Part shown: positions 13,201 to 21,830 of the stretch, in pieces | Position numbering within the stretch: the first letter of the stretch is position 1 | How the letters are laid out: each line of letters opens with the position of its first letter | Source of the DNA: Brachyhypopomus gauderio | Lineage: Eukaryota; Chordata; Actinopteri; Gymnotiformes; Hypopomidae | DNA length: 64,000 bases | NCBI RefSeq assembly: GCF_052324685.1 | Contig: NC_135225.1 | Location: 12,232,503 to 12,296,502 of the forward strand | Direction of reading: 5' to 3' | Position numbers and translations under genes: made by a program | Notes under the pieces: model-generated | What the model saw: the letters and a program-made list of their open reading frames with translations, nothing else | Database searches by the model: none | Told to the model about the DNA's origin: nothing

Positions 13201-16200
13201 TGTAAGTTTCACTCACTGTACATTTTGAAAATAGCCTCTTTCTACTATTACCATACAGTCAATCTATATCTTTTTCCCCCATCTTCTTTTATTAGAACTT
13301 TGGAAAATGAGATTAAAGGTAACATGGAGTACAGCTTCCAAGATGGAGATACCATTGTACCTGTCAGCTTCCTGAAAGAGCTCAAGAGTCAGAGTGGTAA
13401 GTTATATGACAGTAACTTTTATCTCCACTCGTCTTCCAAGAAATCATTTATTTTTATGTACTACCTGTCAGTAAATGTTCTTTGTTTGTAGTTTCACCTA
13501 CACCAGTTCCTACAACATCCACAAGCAGTCTGTTGGTGACTTCTGTAACAGCCCCCTCACTAATGTATGCGTATATTCCTATTTTTATTTTTATTTGCAA
13601 CAGAAGTGTTTGTTGTGAATTTTAAGTGAAAAAAAAATCTTTCAATGATATCTCGGTTCTGTAGAAGTTATTCAGATGTGGTGAATACCAAACAGAAATG
13701 TTCATTCTGAATTGTCAGTGAAAATAACTTTCTGTGATATTTATGCAACATACATGTTCATTTCATGTAATTTCTGTGTAATAAATGAAGTATTGTCATT
13801 GAATTGTTTTCCCATGTTTGTTCCTCCAGGTCTGTCTTACCAGGCACTCCTTCCCCACCTACCTCAATTCCTCAGAACACTGCATTTTCGTAAGTATATT
13901 ATTCCTAAACTGGATCTCCCTTTTTTCATTTTTATTTACTACATATATGAAATTAGTCTGAGATTATTTTCATTGATATGAATGTTCATTCTGAATTATC
14001 AGTGAAAATAACTTTCTGTGATATTTATGCAACATATATGTTCATTTCATGTAATTTCTGTGTAATAAATGAAGAATTGTCATTGAAATGTTTTCCCATG
14101 TTTGTTCCTCCAGGTCTGTCTTACCAGGCACTCCTTCCCCACCTACCTCAATTCCTCAGAACACTGCAATTTCGTAAGTATATTATTCCTAAACTGGATC
14201 TCCCTTTTTTCATTTTTATTTACTACATATATGAAATTAGTCTGAGATTATTTTCATTATAATATGTTATTTCATTTTATGTTTGGCATCACTTTTTTAT
14301 GTATAGAATATTGAATACTAATTAATCTTGCTTTCGTCCTTCAGAAATATCAAAGTGGAGATTTATATTTCCGTGGCATTTATGAATGTACCGACTGTTC
14401 CTACTTATGATCAGATAAAAGCCGCCTATGCTAAGTTAGACTCAAGTGTCAGAGCAAAACAGGAAATCGCACCCCTAATGCTAAATGACCCTGTGATTAT
14501 CCAGAACCTTACCTACGAAAGTGAGTCTCTTTCCTGTTCTACTGTGTTGTATATAAACAAAACTGTCAGTGATCCTGAATAAGTTATGTGTAGGTTCTTT
14601 GTAGACATCCATTATTTACCAATGAATGACCTCAAATAACTAATACAATTTCAGAAGTCTGGACATCTCAGCATTTGTTTATCATGTGTTGTATTAATCT
14701 TCCTCCTCCCTTTTAGACACCAGCACCTCATTCAACATCACCTTTGATTTTGGAATCCACATGATCATGTCTAAGAGCCCTGAAGTGAGAAATGAAACAT
14801 ATACTTTCATTAATTCAACCTGCTATGACTTGGTGAGTGTCAGCCACATCTAATAATTATTATGCATCTTGGAATTTGCTTTTCATCAAAATAAAAATAT
14901 TGTTTATTGTATAAAATCATGTAATTAAATCTTACTTATTTTCAGCTGAACAAAATAATGAATGCCCGTAGTATACAGCCTACCTTTCCACAGCCCCGAT
15001 ACTTGTAAGTTATGCTCTATATGAATGGAATACTTCAATAACTCTATAAGAAGCTTAAAGAGATAAAAGCTTAACTGGATACTACATTCATGTGGCAGAG
15101 ATTGTCCAAAATTAATCTAGCAGATTAACACTTATCAAGAGCAGGCAATTCTTCTTTCTCTGAATATACAATCTATATAGCAGCATCAGTGTTACTACAA
15201 TACATGTGTAAACGGCACAAGATTTTAAAATGGCAACCACCGAGTGTAATGTTAAATGTTATTAAATGTTCTTAAAAAAGAAAAGATTACAAAAATACAT
15301 AAAGGAGTGAGATAATTATGGCAAGTGGCTGAAATGCGTAAGAGATAAAGGAGCCAAGGCCAAGTGCACCGTACAGCATCCATAATTTTCTATTAGGCTA
15401 GTTACGGTGGAATTTGTGACATCAAACAGCACACATTGGGAGAAATCATAGCGAGACACTACAAAGGAGACAGGGAGAGGGAGCACACTAAAAAGTTCCT
15501 TATGCATCTAACCCAGATCTGGTTGATAGGTACCAGGGATGCTTCTTTGAAAGCTACCAATTACCTCACACAGAGAAAAGCTGAACTACAGCAAAAATTA
15601 CTCAAATTACTCAAACTAGTTTTTACTACTTTGTGGAAGAAACTATCATGTTGAGTGTGTACATGCGATTTGAAATGACAATATAAGAATATTGTAACTT
15701 TCTGCGTGGCGCAGAACAGGGAGGCGGACACAAACGCTGAGAAGAGCGAGATTTATTCATGGGAATATCATACTCATCGTCACTTAACCAGTCCGGGTTC
15801 AACACGGGAGGGCAGTCCGAAAAACAAGCAAAGACGGGCATGACAAAACAGAAACATGTAACGAGCAAAGACTAAAACCGGGAAACAGACAACGGGCAAT
15901 AGAACAATAAAACATCCAACATCCAAAACAACCGACGAGGGACAAGGGACACTCAGGGACTATATATACAGAACTTTAAACAGGGAACAGGTGAGGGCAA
16001 TGACACGGGGGTGTGGTAACAAACAAGGAATCAAACGAGCAGGGCGGGATAAACAGGCGAGGAACACAGACACAAGGGAACCCGGAGTGACAGCTAGGAG
16101 AGGGGGCGTTGCCATACGTTACAAATATTATAAATAGAATATAAAGCAAAAACATGCCTGCAAAAGATGCCACAGTTGAGCTTATTCCAAACAGTGCCCA

Positions 16201-17381
16201 CTTTAATACATAAACTAAACAAACACATAAAATAAATAAAATGCAGGGCACACAAACAGGACACAGGCGTTTCATGCAGTTGACAAGCGCATACACATAC
16301 TCTGCTCTTGTCGATAAAACCTCACTCTGAACTGAATTCAAAACTTGAGAGCCCTGAAAGTAGTATTTATGGAAATGTAAGACAAATTTTCAAAACTTAT
16401 ATCCCATATTGCACGCACACACACACACACACATACAAATAGATAGATACACAGATTTTTTTTCATTTAAATTAAAATTATAATGCAGCATATTATGGTT
16501 CATACTGTATAATATAAATAGCAACATTTGCGTGTCACATAATACAGCATTTGTATATACTGTATATATGTGGTTTATTATACTTTATTATCATAAAGTG
16601 TTAAAACTATATATTTTAAATAGCCTAAATAAAACATTTTGATAATGTTCCTATGATGGTGTTCCATATGACCCATCATATTTCCTAAAGGTGAAACCCT
16701 ACCATTTGCTTTTTTTAATCAGGTCTTGTAGCTGTGTTAAACCGTTAACTTTAGTTTTGTTTATTTTTCCATTGCTTCCAGGCAAATTAATTCGACGATT
16801 TTGGCTACTTTGAATTACGTCTTTAACCGGGAAGATTTCAGCTCACCAAGTCCATTTCTTGATCTAATACTTAAAGAAAGTGGTCTAGCATTTATCATCC
16901 CACCTCCTACAACTACACCTGCCGAGTTCCCATTAGTCCTCAACACCACAAACCATGGAAACAGCACTGGGGGAGCCTGGTGGGCCCTGGGCATCATTAT
17001 CCCCTGTAGTATAGTCATCTTTCTTGTACCATGTTGGATTATACTCTGTGTAAGTATAATAAATAGCTTTTAAAGTCATTATCATGTAATCTATATGCAA
17101 GATAGATAATATATGGCATTAATTAAGATCTTACAAATCTTTTTTCCACAAATTTACATATGGATTAATACAAATTAAATAAACATTATTAAACAGTAAT
17201 ATTGAGAACCCACAGAATTGCTATGCTATATCATCTCACTGTTCTATCCTGTCTTTCTCCGTGTGTTTTTCACTGCATGTCTCAGTGTATACTGTGTGGT
17301 TGGTGTGCTGCTATAAGGAGGCGCTACAAAAGAAGACGTTCCTACAGTGTCCAGTACTCAACACGAAATGGACTCTTTTGA
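43..17381 (+). CDS. Giant repetitive type I membrane glycoprotein, 3' part (5' end outside window)
   Basis: Exons of eleven tandem cassettes, two linker exons and five 3' exons splice in one open frame with GT/AG sites. They encode about 2,160 residues and stop at TGA 17379-17381. Each 171-residue repeat has six N-X-S/T sequons, one cysteine and a Ser/Thr/Pro-rich end (VSPTPVPTTSTSSL). The C-terminal exons give a diverged repeat, a Pro/Thr linker (PPPTTTPAEFP), a hydrophobic helix of about 24 residues (ALGIIIPCSIVIFLVP onward), a Cys-rich juxtamembrane segment and a basic tail ending STRNGLF. This layout is that of a mucin-like, heavily glycosylated plasma-membrane protein with a large ectodomain. 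The strand-helix-strand pattern (for example FAVFIIFSLNNVSM then YDILQNLINDALNTLL) resembles SEA-type modules, which is my inference. I do not recognise the gene. No signal peptide or start is present, because transcription begins upstream of base 1. Confidence 0.75.
1280..2518 (+). repeat. Cassette 2 of the glycoprotein array
   Basis: Exons A 1280-1434, B 1548-1669, C 1996-2057, D 2152-2252, E 2348-2420. Exon D has the variant NLGNEIK in place of TLENEIK, shared with cassettes 3 and 6. The intron after E has a unique attcttattctta stretch. Length 1,239 bp. Confidence 0.85.
2519..3756 (+). repeat. Cassette 3 of the glycoprotein array
   Basis: Exons A 2519-2673, B 2787-2908, C 3234-3295, D 3390-3490, E 3586-3658. 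Carries the NLGNEIK variant. Its last intron has the signature aatagtttgttatg, which is also found at the end of cassette 6. Confidence 0.85.
3757..4992 (+). repeat. Cassette 4 of the glycoprotein array
   Basis: Exons A 3757-3911, B 4025-4146, C 4470-4531, D 4626-4726, E 4822-4894. Exon D is of the TLENEIK type. All splice sites are retained. The first half matches cassette 7. Confidence 0.85.
4993..6229 (+). repeat. Cassette 5 of the glycoprotein array
   Basis: Exons A 4993-5147, B 5261-5382, C 5706-5767, D 5862-5962, E 6058-6130. Same length as cassette 1 (1,237 bp). By eye it differs from it mainly at the Ala/Thr site in exon A (RLTNITTS versus RLANITTS). Confidence 0.85.
6230..7468 (+). 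repeat. Cassette 6 of the glycoprotein array (chimera of 2 and 3)
   Basis: Exons A 6230-6384, B 6498-6619, C 6946-7007, D 7102-7202, E 7298-7370. The 5' half carries cassette 2 markers (same 1,239-bp length, and eight A's in the leader before exon A). The 3' end carries cassette 3 markers (ctacttgtcag and aatagtttgttatg). Confidence 0.85.
7469..8713 (+). repeat. Cassette 7 of the glycoprotein array
   Basis: Exons A 7469-7623, B 7737-7858, C 8190-8251, D 8346-8446, E 8542-8614. Longest cassette (1,245 bp), because of a 6-bp duplication (tttacatttac) in the intron before exon C. The exon B end has AAT for AAC, shared with cassette 11 and synonymous. Confidence 0.85.
8714..9950 (+). repeat. Cassette 8 of the glycoprotein array
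   Basis: Exons A 8714-8868, B 8982-9103, C 9427-9488, D 9584-9684, E 9780-9852. The intron before exon D has one extra C in its C-run. Its 3' half matches that of cassette 9. Confidence 0.85.
9951..11187 (+). repeat. Cassette 9 of the glycoprotein array
   Basis: Exons A 9951-10105, B 10219-10340, C 10664-10725, D 10821-10921, E 11017-11089. The 3' half matches cassette 8 (extra C, gttgtttgtttgtag). The 5' half matches cassette 10 (acattcatc after exon B). Confidence 0.85.
11188..12424 (+). repeat. Cassette 10 of the glycoprotein array
   Basis: Exons A 11188-11342, B 11456-11577, C 11901-11962, D 12057-12157, E 12253-12325. Carries Thr in exon A (RLTNITTS). All splice sites are intact. Confidence 0.85.
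12425..13664 (+). repeat. Cassette 11, last full cassette of the array
   Basis: Exons A 12425-12579, B 12693-12814, C 13140-13201, D 13296-13396, E 13492-13564. It is the most diverged cassette. The exon A donor is gttggt instead of gtgggt, and exon E has Leu for Val (TTG for GTG). Edge position probably shields it from homogenisation. Confidence 0.83.
13665..13696 (+). pseudogene. Decayed start of a twelfth exon A
   Basis: After the usual leader and a gttctgtag acceptor, about 31 nt resemble the start of exon A (SYSDVVNTKQ versus TYSAVVNTKL). The similarity then ends where the 284-bp linker repeat begins. Read on, the frame hits a stop within a few codons, so this exon is presumably skipped. 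It marks the 3' boundary of the array. Confidence 0.6.
13697..14264 (+). repeat. Two 284-bp tandem copies, each with a 60-nt Pro/Thr/Ser linker exon
   Basis: Copies 13697-13980 and 13981-14264 are nearly identical. Each holds one exon (13830-13889 and 14114-14173) after a ttcctccag acceptor and before a gtaagt donor. Each exon encodes 20 residues (VLPGTPSPPTSIPQNTA core) and is phase 2 to 2, so it can be added or lost without breaking the frame. They look like an extensible mucin-like stalk between the repeats and the membrane-proximal module. Confidence 0.75.
15693..16123 (-). mobile_element. Solo LTR in the intron, 5-bp target duplication
   Basis: The element runs from TGTAAC to GTTACA and is flanked by AATAT on both sides (15688-15692 and 16124-16128). 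A minus-strand AATAAA (gatttattc on the + strand) sets its orientation. Its ends resemble those of the LTRs at 17989 and 20809 (TGTAAC...GTAACA), suggesting the same broad family. No internal retroviral or gag/pol sequence remains. Confidence 0.75.
16412..16433. repeat. (CA)n microsatellite
   Basis: An uninterrupted run of about ten CA dinucleotides in the intron. Confidence 0.85.
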
Positions 17382-17593
17382 AAAACTGTCAGATTGCCTT
17401 TTCTTTTTCTACTAAAGCAACTATAAGAATCTCTATCTAAATTAATTACAGTTTTCCTTGTTAATTAACAACTTATCTATTTTCATTTCTCAAATCTTCA
17501 GTGCTGGTATTTAAAAAAAAGATGTAACAATGTATATTTTTCTAGGATGACATTACTATATGTAATATATTGTTTTATTCTATAAGAATACAA

Positions 17594-17751
17594 AATAAAT
17601 TTGACTCCTCCCTTTGGGCATGTTGGTGTGAATGTCGTGTTGTTAATTTTATGTGTTGCACATGTATCTTATTTATGTTCTTATATTTAAGTTTGTGTGA
17701 AAGATACATTGTCTGCTATCTTATATGTATCACTGTATTGTCATAAATAAA
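17594..17751 (+). terminator. Polyadenylation signals of the glycoprotein gene
   Basis: AATAAA occurs at 17594-17599 and again at 17746-17751, 213 and 365 bases after the stop codon. The second, in cataaataaagg, is followed by sequence unrelated to the transcript and by the LTR element at 17989. Either could define the 3' end. Confidence 0.6.
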
Positions 17752-17988
17752 GGCTTGATATAGCCTACTCTCAACTCAGTGTCCTGCTTACTCACCATTG
17801 TTAGAGATAGCTCATTTATTACACCCCAGGGCCTCATCTTGCATAGATTTAACATCAAACATCGACATGAAGCACTGAAATTATAATGAACATTTCTGAT
17901 ATAAAAAAAACCATGTAAATGGATAGTTCTCAACGTCATAGTGAGCATAGATGCATGTGTAGTGGAGAAAGTAAATTTTTTGTACTCC

Positions 17989-18158
17989 TGTAACAAATCA
18001 AGGGGTTAGGCGTGACGCAAACGCAAGTTCTTAGGTAATTTATAAAACAAAGCAAGAGACAGACTACACTGACGAGAACTACAAAGCACAGGAGAATGTA
18101 CGCAACAGAACACCACCTAACACACACAACCAAACAGAGGGCGGAACTGGACGTAACA
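17989..18158 (-). repeat. Downstream LTR, internally deleted
   Basis: The first ~120 bp match 20809-20930 (aaggggttaggcgtgacgc onward). The sequence then jumps to the terminal gagggcggaactggacgtaaca, so about 500 bp present in the other LTR are missing. Confidence 0.7.
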
Positions 18159-18168
18159 GAACCCACCC

Positions 18169-20628
18169 TCAGGGCGTGCAACACCGGGGCACGCCAAACA
18201 GGGAGGGAGGAACGGACACCGGGGACAGGGACAAAATGACGTACACTGGGACCAGCGGGCGAGACCGGGACAGGGACGACAGGCCCGGGGCAGGACGGAC
18301 GCAACGGGCCACCGACCGGACGTAAGGGAGGACAGGGACAAGGGACGGGAGGCAACACGGGAACGGGACCAGACGGGACAGGGCAGGGAGCCGACACGGG
18401 TGGTGGGACCAAGGGCACAGGATTGGAAACAAGGGAAGACCGGGCTTCAGAAGACAACAGGCGGACGACAACGGAGATCGGGACGGGGACGAAGTGGGAA
18501 CCGAGACGGGTACAGGGACCTGGAGGAAACCACAAGAAACAGACACAGGGACGGACACGTGGACGCGAACAGACACACACACAGGGACCAACAGGAAACC
18601 AGGCACGGGACAGGGCAACAAAGGGAACACAGATAAGGGCAAAACAGGATCAACAGAAGGGCCGGCACATAAACAGGATGGCACAGACTCAGTCCCAGGC
18701 CCACAGGCGGGCAAAGCAGTCACTGTGGGGACCTGCGCAGTCAGACAAGCGTTCCTGGGAGCCTGTGGGCTAGGAGTCAGGCTGGGGCCTGCGGGGACCA
18801 GCAGGACAGGCTGACGGGGCACGGGGACTTGCAGAGACTGCCCGCGGGCAACGGGAACAGGCGGGGTCCGCCCGCGGGCAGCGGGAACAGGCAGGGTCCG
18901 CCCGCGGGCAGCGGGAACAGGCGGGGTCCGCCCGCGGGCAGCGGGAACAGGCGGGGTCCGCCCGCGGGCAGCGAGAACAGGAGGCAGAGGCGCCCAGTCG
19001 GCCCTGGAAAACTCGGGGGCCGAGGCGTCAGAGGAGACGTCGTCGGGGGCCGAGGCGTCAGAGGAGACGTCGTCGGGGGCCGAGGCGGCAGAGGAGACGT
19101 CGTCGGGGGCCGAGGCCGCCGGGCGGACGTCGTCGGGGGCCGAGGCAGCCGGGCGGACGTCGTCGGGGGCCGAGGCAGCCGGGCGGACGTCGTCGGGGGC
19201 CGAGGCAGCCGGGCGGACGTCGTCGGGGGCCGAGGCAGCCGGGCGGACGTCGTCGGGGGCCGAGGCAGCCGGGGGGACGTCGTCGGGGGCCGAGGCAGCC
19301 GGGCGGACGTCGTCGGGGGCCGAGGCAGCCGGGCGGACGTCGTCGGGAGCCGAGGCAGCCGGGCAGGCCACATCAGGAGCCGGGGACGCGGCCAACGGGC
19401 AGGAGTCGTCCGGGGACGCGGCCAACGGGCCGACCTCAACAGGGGCCGGAGCCGCCAGATGGACGTCATGGGGGGGCGGAGCCTCCGGGTCGACGTCATC
19501 GGGGGGCCGAGCCTCCGGGTCGACGTCATCGGGGGGCCGAGCCTCCGGGTCGACGTCGTCTGGAGCAGGCGGGTACGCCGGGCAGGCGTCGTCTGGAGCA
19601 GGCGGGTACACCGGGCAGGCGACGTCGTCAGCAGGCAGGAACGCCGGGCAGACGACGTCGTCAGCAGGCAGAAACGCCGGGCAGACGACGTCGTCAGCAG
19701 GCAGAAACGCCGGGCAGACGACGTCGTCAGCAGGCAGAAACGCCGGGCAGACGACGTCGTCAGCAGGCAGGAACGCCGGGCAGACGACGTCGTCAGCAGG
19801 CAGGAACGCCGGGCAGGCGACGTCGGGGGCCGGGGACGCCGGGCAGGCGACGTCGGGGGCCGGGGACGCCGGGCAGGCTACGTCGGGGGCCGGGGACGCC
19901 GGGCAGGCGACGTCGGGGGCCGGGGACGCCGGGCAGGCGACGTCGGGGGCCGGGGACGCCGGGCAGGCGACGTCGGGGGCCGGGGACGCCGGGCAGGCGA
20001 CGTCGGGGGCCGGGGACGCCGGGCAGGCGTCGTCTGGGGCCGGGGACGCGGCCAACGGGCAGGAGTCGTCCGGGGACGAGGCCAACGGGCCGACCTCAAC
20101 AGGGGCCGGGCAGACGTCATCAGCGTAATTGGGCCCCATGGCCGCCGGAACGTTGTCATCAGAGGGCGTGGCCACCGGAACGACATCATCAGAGGGCGTG
20201 GCCACCGGAACGACATCATCAGAGGGCGTGGCCACCGGAACGACGTCATCAGGGGGCGTGGCCACCGGAACGACGTCAGCAGGGGGCGTGGCCAACGGAA
20301 CGACGTCAGTAGGGGGCGTGGCCAACGGAACGATGTCAGCAGGGGGCGTGGAGACCTGGGTGATGCAGGCGGGTATGGAGACTTGAGGAACACCAGCACT
20401 AACCCCTGGGTTCACCCTCCTCCACACACTGCGCTGAAACGAGGGCCGGATGGCAGTACCAGCAAACCTAGTCCGCATTAGGTCACTGAAGCCCTTCACT
20501 GTCCATGCGTCACCCAAGCGTCTCGACAAGATTATGTCTGCCCACTCCAGTGCTTTGGACTTTAGTTGAGAGCGCATAAAAAGCACTAACACTAAAAATA
20601 AAATAATCAGCGGACATAGTTTCCCCAT
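18169..20628 (-). CDS. Repeat-rich open frame of the LTR element (819 codons, gag-like start)
   Basis: The frame opens MGKLCPLIILFLVLVLF. About 20 residues in, it reads SQLKSKALEWADIILSRRLG and then GFSDLMRTRF, a pattern like the end of Ty3/gypsy-type Gag domains (helical, with an ALEWA motif). From about residue 95 it becomes tandem peptides: DVVPVATPP, APDVACPASP, ADDVVCPAFLP, PDDVRPAASA, then Pro/Arg repeats (PVPAARGRTP). The tail is Val/Ser/Pro-rich and looks like translated non-coding GC-rich DNA. Because the DNA repeats are multiples of three, the opposite strand is open too, so ORF length is weak evidence for a protein. I read it as a gag remnant with an expanded minisatellite. Expression is unproven. 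Confidence 0.4.
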   Translation of the reverse strand: MGKLCPLIILFLVLVLFMRSQLKSKALEWADIILSRRLGDAWTVKGFSDLMRTRFAGTAIRPSFQRSVWRRVNPGVSAGVPQVSIPACITQVSTPPADIVPLATPPTDVVPLATPPADVVPVATPPDDVVPVATPSDDVVPVATPSDDVVPVATPSDDNVPAAMGPNYADDVCPAPVEVGPLASSPDDSCPLAASPAPDDACPASPAPDVACPASPAPDVACPASPAPDVACPASPAPDVACPASPAPDVACPASPAPDVACPASPAPDVACPAFLPADDVVCPAFLPADDVVCPAFLPADDVVCPAFLPADDVVCPAFLPADDVVCPAFLPADDVACPVYPPAPDDACPAYPPAPDDVDPEARPPDDVDPEARPPDDVDPEAPPPHDVHLAAPAPVEVGPLAASPDDSCPLAASPAPDVACPAASAPDDVRPAASAPDDVRPAASAPDDVPPAASAPDDVRPAASAPDDVRPAASAPDDVRPAASAPDDVRPAASAPDDVRPAASAPDDVSSAASAPDDVSSDASAPDDVSSDASAPEFSRADWAPLPPVLAARGRTPPVPAARGRTPPVPAARGRTLPVPAARGRTPPVPVARGQSLQVPVPRQPVLLVPAGPSLTPSPQAPRNACLTAQVPTVTALPACGPGTESVPSCLCAGPSVDPVLPLSVFPLLPCPVPGFLLVPVCVSVRVHVSVPVSVSCGFLQVPVPVSVPTSSPSRSPLSSACCLLKPGLPLFPILCPWSHHPCRLPALSRLVPFPCCLPSLVPVLPYVRSVARCVRPAPGLSSLSRSRPLVPVYVILSLSPVSVPPSLFGVPRCCTP
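18829..20345. repeat. Compound GC-rich minisatellite (30- and 33-bp units)
   Basis: Successive blocks are visible. About 5 units of a 30-mer with cccgcgggcagcgggaacag lie near 18835-18980. About 12 units with gtcgtcgggggccgaggcag lie at 19018-19380. Then come 3 units at 19486-19560, 33-mers (gacgtcgtcagcaggcag) at 19620-19815, 30-mers (gacgtcgggggccggggac) at 19816-20040, and 30-mers with gggcgtggccaccgga at 20155-20345. All periods are multiples of three. Confidence 0.85.
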
Positions 20629-20806
20629 GGTCTATATCCGGGCACGGAGCTAGAGAAGGCAAAGCAACGCATTTGCCAAAAGCGTCCTTGGTCAGGACTG
20701 ATTGTATATTATCCAGGCTAGCCCGAAAAGAATCCTCATCACGGGAAATTTCCTCTCTTTCAGGAGAACAAGTAACCTGCTGCATCACTTTAAATTGGTC
20801 GGTCAT
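20510..20806 (-). CDS. Gag-like N-terminal frame of the LTR element (98 codons)
   Basis: It starts MTDQFKVMQQVTCSPEREE a few bases inside the LTR boundary and overlaps the 819-codon frame in another phase. The acidic, charged N-terminus followed by SLDNIQSVLTKDAFGKC is plausible as a capsid leader. The ALEWAD segment lies in the other frame, so the original gag probably had one frame and has been shifted. The three copies (here, 22975-23271 and 25385-25681) keep the same break, so it predates the duplications. Confidence 0.35.
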   Translation of the reverse strand: MTDQFKVMQQVTCSPEREEISRDEDSFRASLDNIQSVLTKDAFGKCVALPSLAPCPDIDHGETMSADYFIFSVSAFYALSTKVQSTGVGRHNLVETLG

Positions 20807-20808
20807 TA

Positions 20809-21493
20809 GGTAACGAATCAAGGGGTTAGGCGTGACGCAAACGCAAGTTCTTAGGTAATTTATTAAACAAAGCAAGAGACAGACTACACTGACGAGAACT
20901 ACAAAGCACAGGAGAATGTACGCAACAGACGACAGAACCACTAAGAGACAGAACTAATCATGATAAACTACGAAGACACACACATACCATACGACAGAAC
21001 TAGAAACCACGGAGTACCAAACAAACAATTAGCTACAAACGCTCATGGTACAAATACAAAACAACTGTAAAGTCAAACAGACAGCATCTATCAATAAACG
21101 GTGAACATGACAAGAAAGACAAAGCTAAAGGACTAACTAAACACAGAAGCAAACACTGGCAGGTGAAACAAAACCACAGAAGGGAACTACCAAACACAGG
21201 GAGACTGAACAGGAGGCCAGAAACAGACACAGAGCACAACTAGAACATTAGCAGAAAGGAGAACCAAGTCAGGAAAAGGGGGAAACATGGAACTAGACCA
21301 CAGAGTACTCACGAAACACAATGACCGACACGGAGGACTGAAATAGATGGGATGATATACTCTGAACAGGGGAGTGAAACGAGATTCAGGTGTGGGCACT
21401 CAAGACGGGGGGGGGGGGGGGCAGACATGAGGGAAAGCACAGAAACAGGGAAACTAGGCGGGACCAGGGAGGAGGGCGGAACTGGACGTAACA
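20809..21493 (-). repeat. Upstream LTR of the element (first copy)
   Basis: 685 bp ending in ggacgtaaca, and near-identical to 23274-23969 and 25684-26373. It contains a poly-G run at about 21406-21421. The left terminus reads GGTAAC, where the other copies have TGTAAC, a point change. Confidence 0.7.
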
Positions 21494-21830
21494 ACTCCCT
21501 TGATCTGAGGACCTACAGATCACAATCACAGGAAGAACATCCCAGAATAAAGTTTGAGAAAATAACCGACTCTGGTCCCTTAATGTTTCTGCAGCATGAA
21601 GTGAAAAATGCCAAGAAAGGTTTTCTACCCAGCACCCTTCTGCTGGGGAGATCCAAAATTCACAACCCCCAGAAGGACAGTTCCTCATAAAATTTGAGGA
21701 ACAAATCTTATCTTGACTCTCCAGATTCACCACATACCGCCTTCTTTCTCTCTGAAATTCATTGATAACCAAGGAGATAAATTTTAGAGATTTTTACAAC
21801 TATGTTCCAAGACAGACACTGGATTATAAT
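21494..21830. other. Host DNA between the LTR element and the hAT end (first copy)
   Basis: About 340 bp beginning with the ACTCC target duplicate and ending in the ATTATAAT hAT target site. It recurs at 23970-24306 and 26374-26710. No gene is recognisable in it. Confidence 0.6.

Larger units (their letters stand above)
15005..16781 (+). other. 1.78-kb intron of the glycoprotein gene
   Basis: The intron opens with gtaagt and ends with ttgcttccag. Apart from the solo LTR at 15693-16123 and a CA microsatellite, I see no coding or RNA gene in it. Short open frames on either strand lack recognisable domains. Confidence 0.6.
14345..17381 (+). other. Membrane-proximal module, transmembrane helix and cytoplasmic tail exons of the glycoprotein
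   Basis: Five exons: 14345-14520, 14717-14832, 14946-15004, 16782-17049 and 17286-17381. The first four follow the order and phases of cassette exons A, B, C and D. Residue patterns also match, for example NSTILATLNYVFNRED against NEIKGNMEYSFQDGD, and both D exons end in a similar Leu/Lys-Glu/Gln-Ser-Gly. So this is an old, single-copy relative of the cassettes. The 16782 exon continues into a Pro/Thr linker, sequons (NTT, NST) and the membrane helix. The last exon gives CILCGWCAAI, where the cysteines could be palmitoylated, then RRRYKRRRSYSVQYS and a free C-terminus. The basic residues after the helix support a cytoplasmic tail. Confidence 0.75.
17989..21493 (-). mobile_element. Non-autonomous LTR retroelement with expanded coding minisatellite
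   Basis: It is bounded by TGTAAC at 17989 and CGTAACA at 21493, with ACTCC as a 5-bp target duplication on both sides. The upstream LTR for the minus-strand element is 20809-21493 (685 bp). The downstream LTR is 17989-18158, an internally deleted 170-bp version that keeps both termini. Between them is one gag-like region followed by GC-rich in-frame repeats. No protease, reverse transcriptase, RNase H or integrase motif is visible. The first ATG lies only a few bases inside the LTR boundary, so a normal primer-binding site is not obvious. It must have been mobilised in trans. Confidence 0.7.

Noticed and set aside
19018..20345. CRISPR-like regular repeats
   Set aside because: Units are directly adjacent with no unique spacers, and the DNA is vertebrate. 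This is a minisatellite.
18829..20481. 550-codon + strand frame of Arg/Gly repeats
   Set aside because: Open only because the minisatellite periods are multiples of three. It lies antisense to the LTR element frame, with no promoter or known domain.
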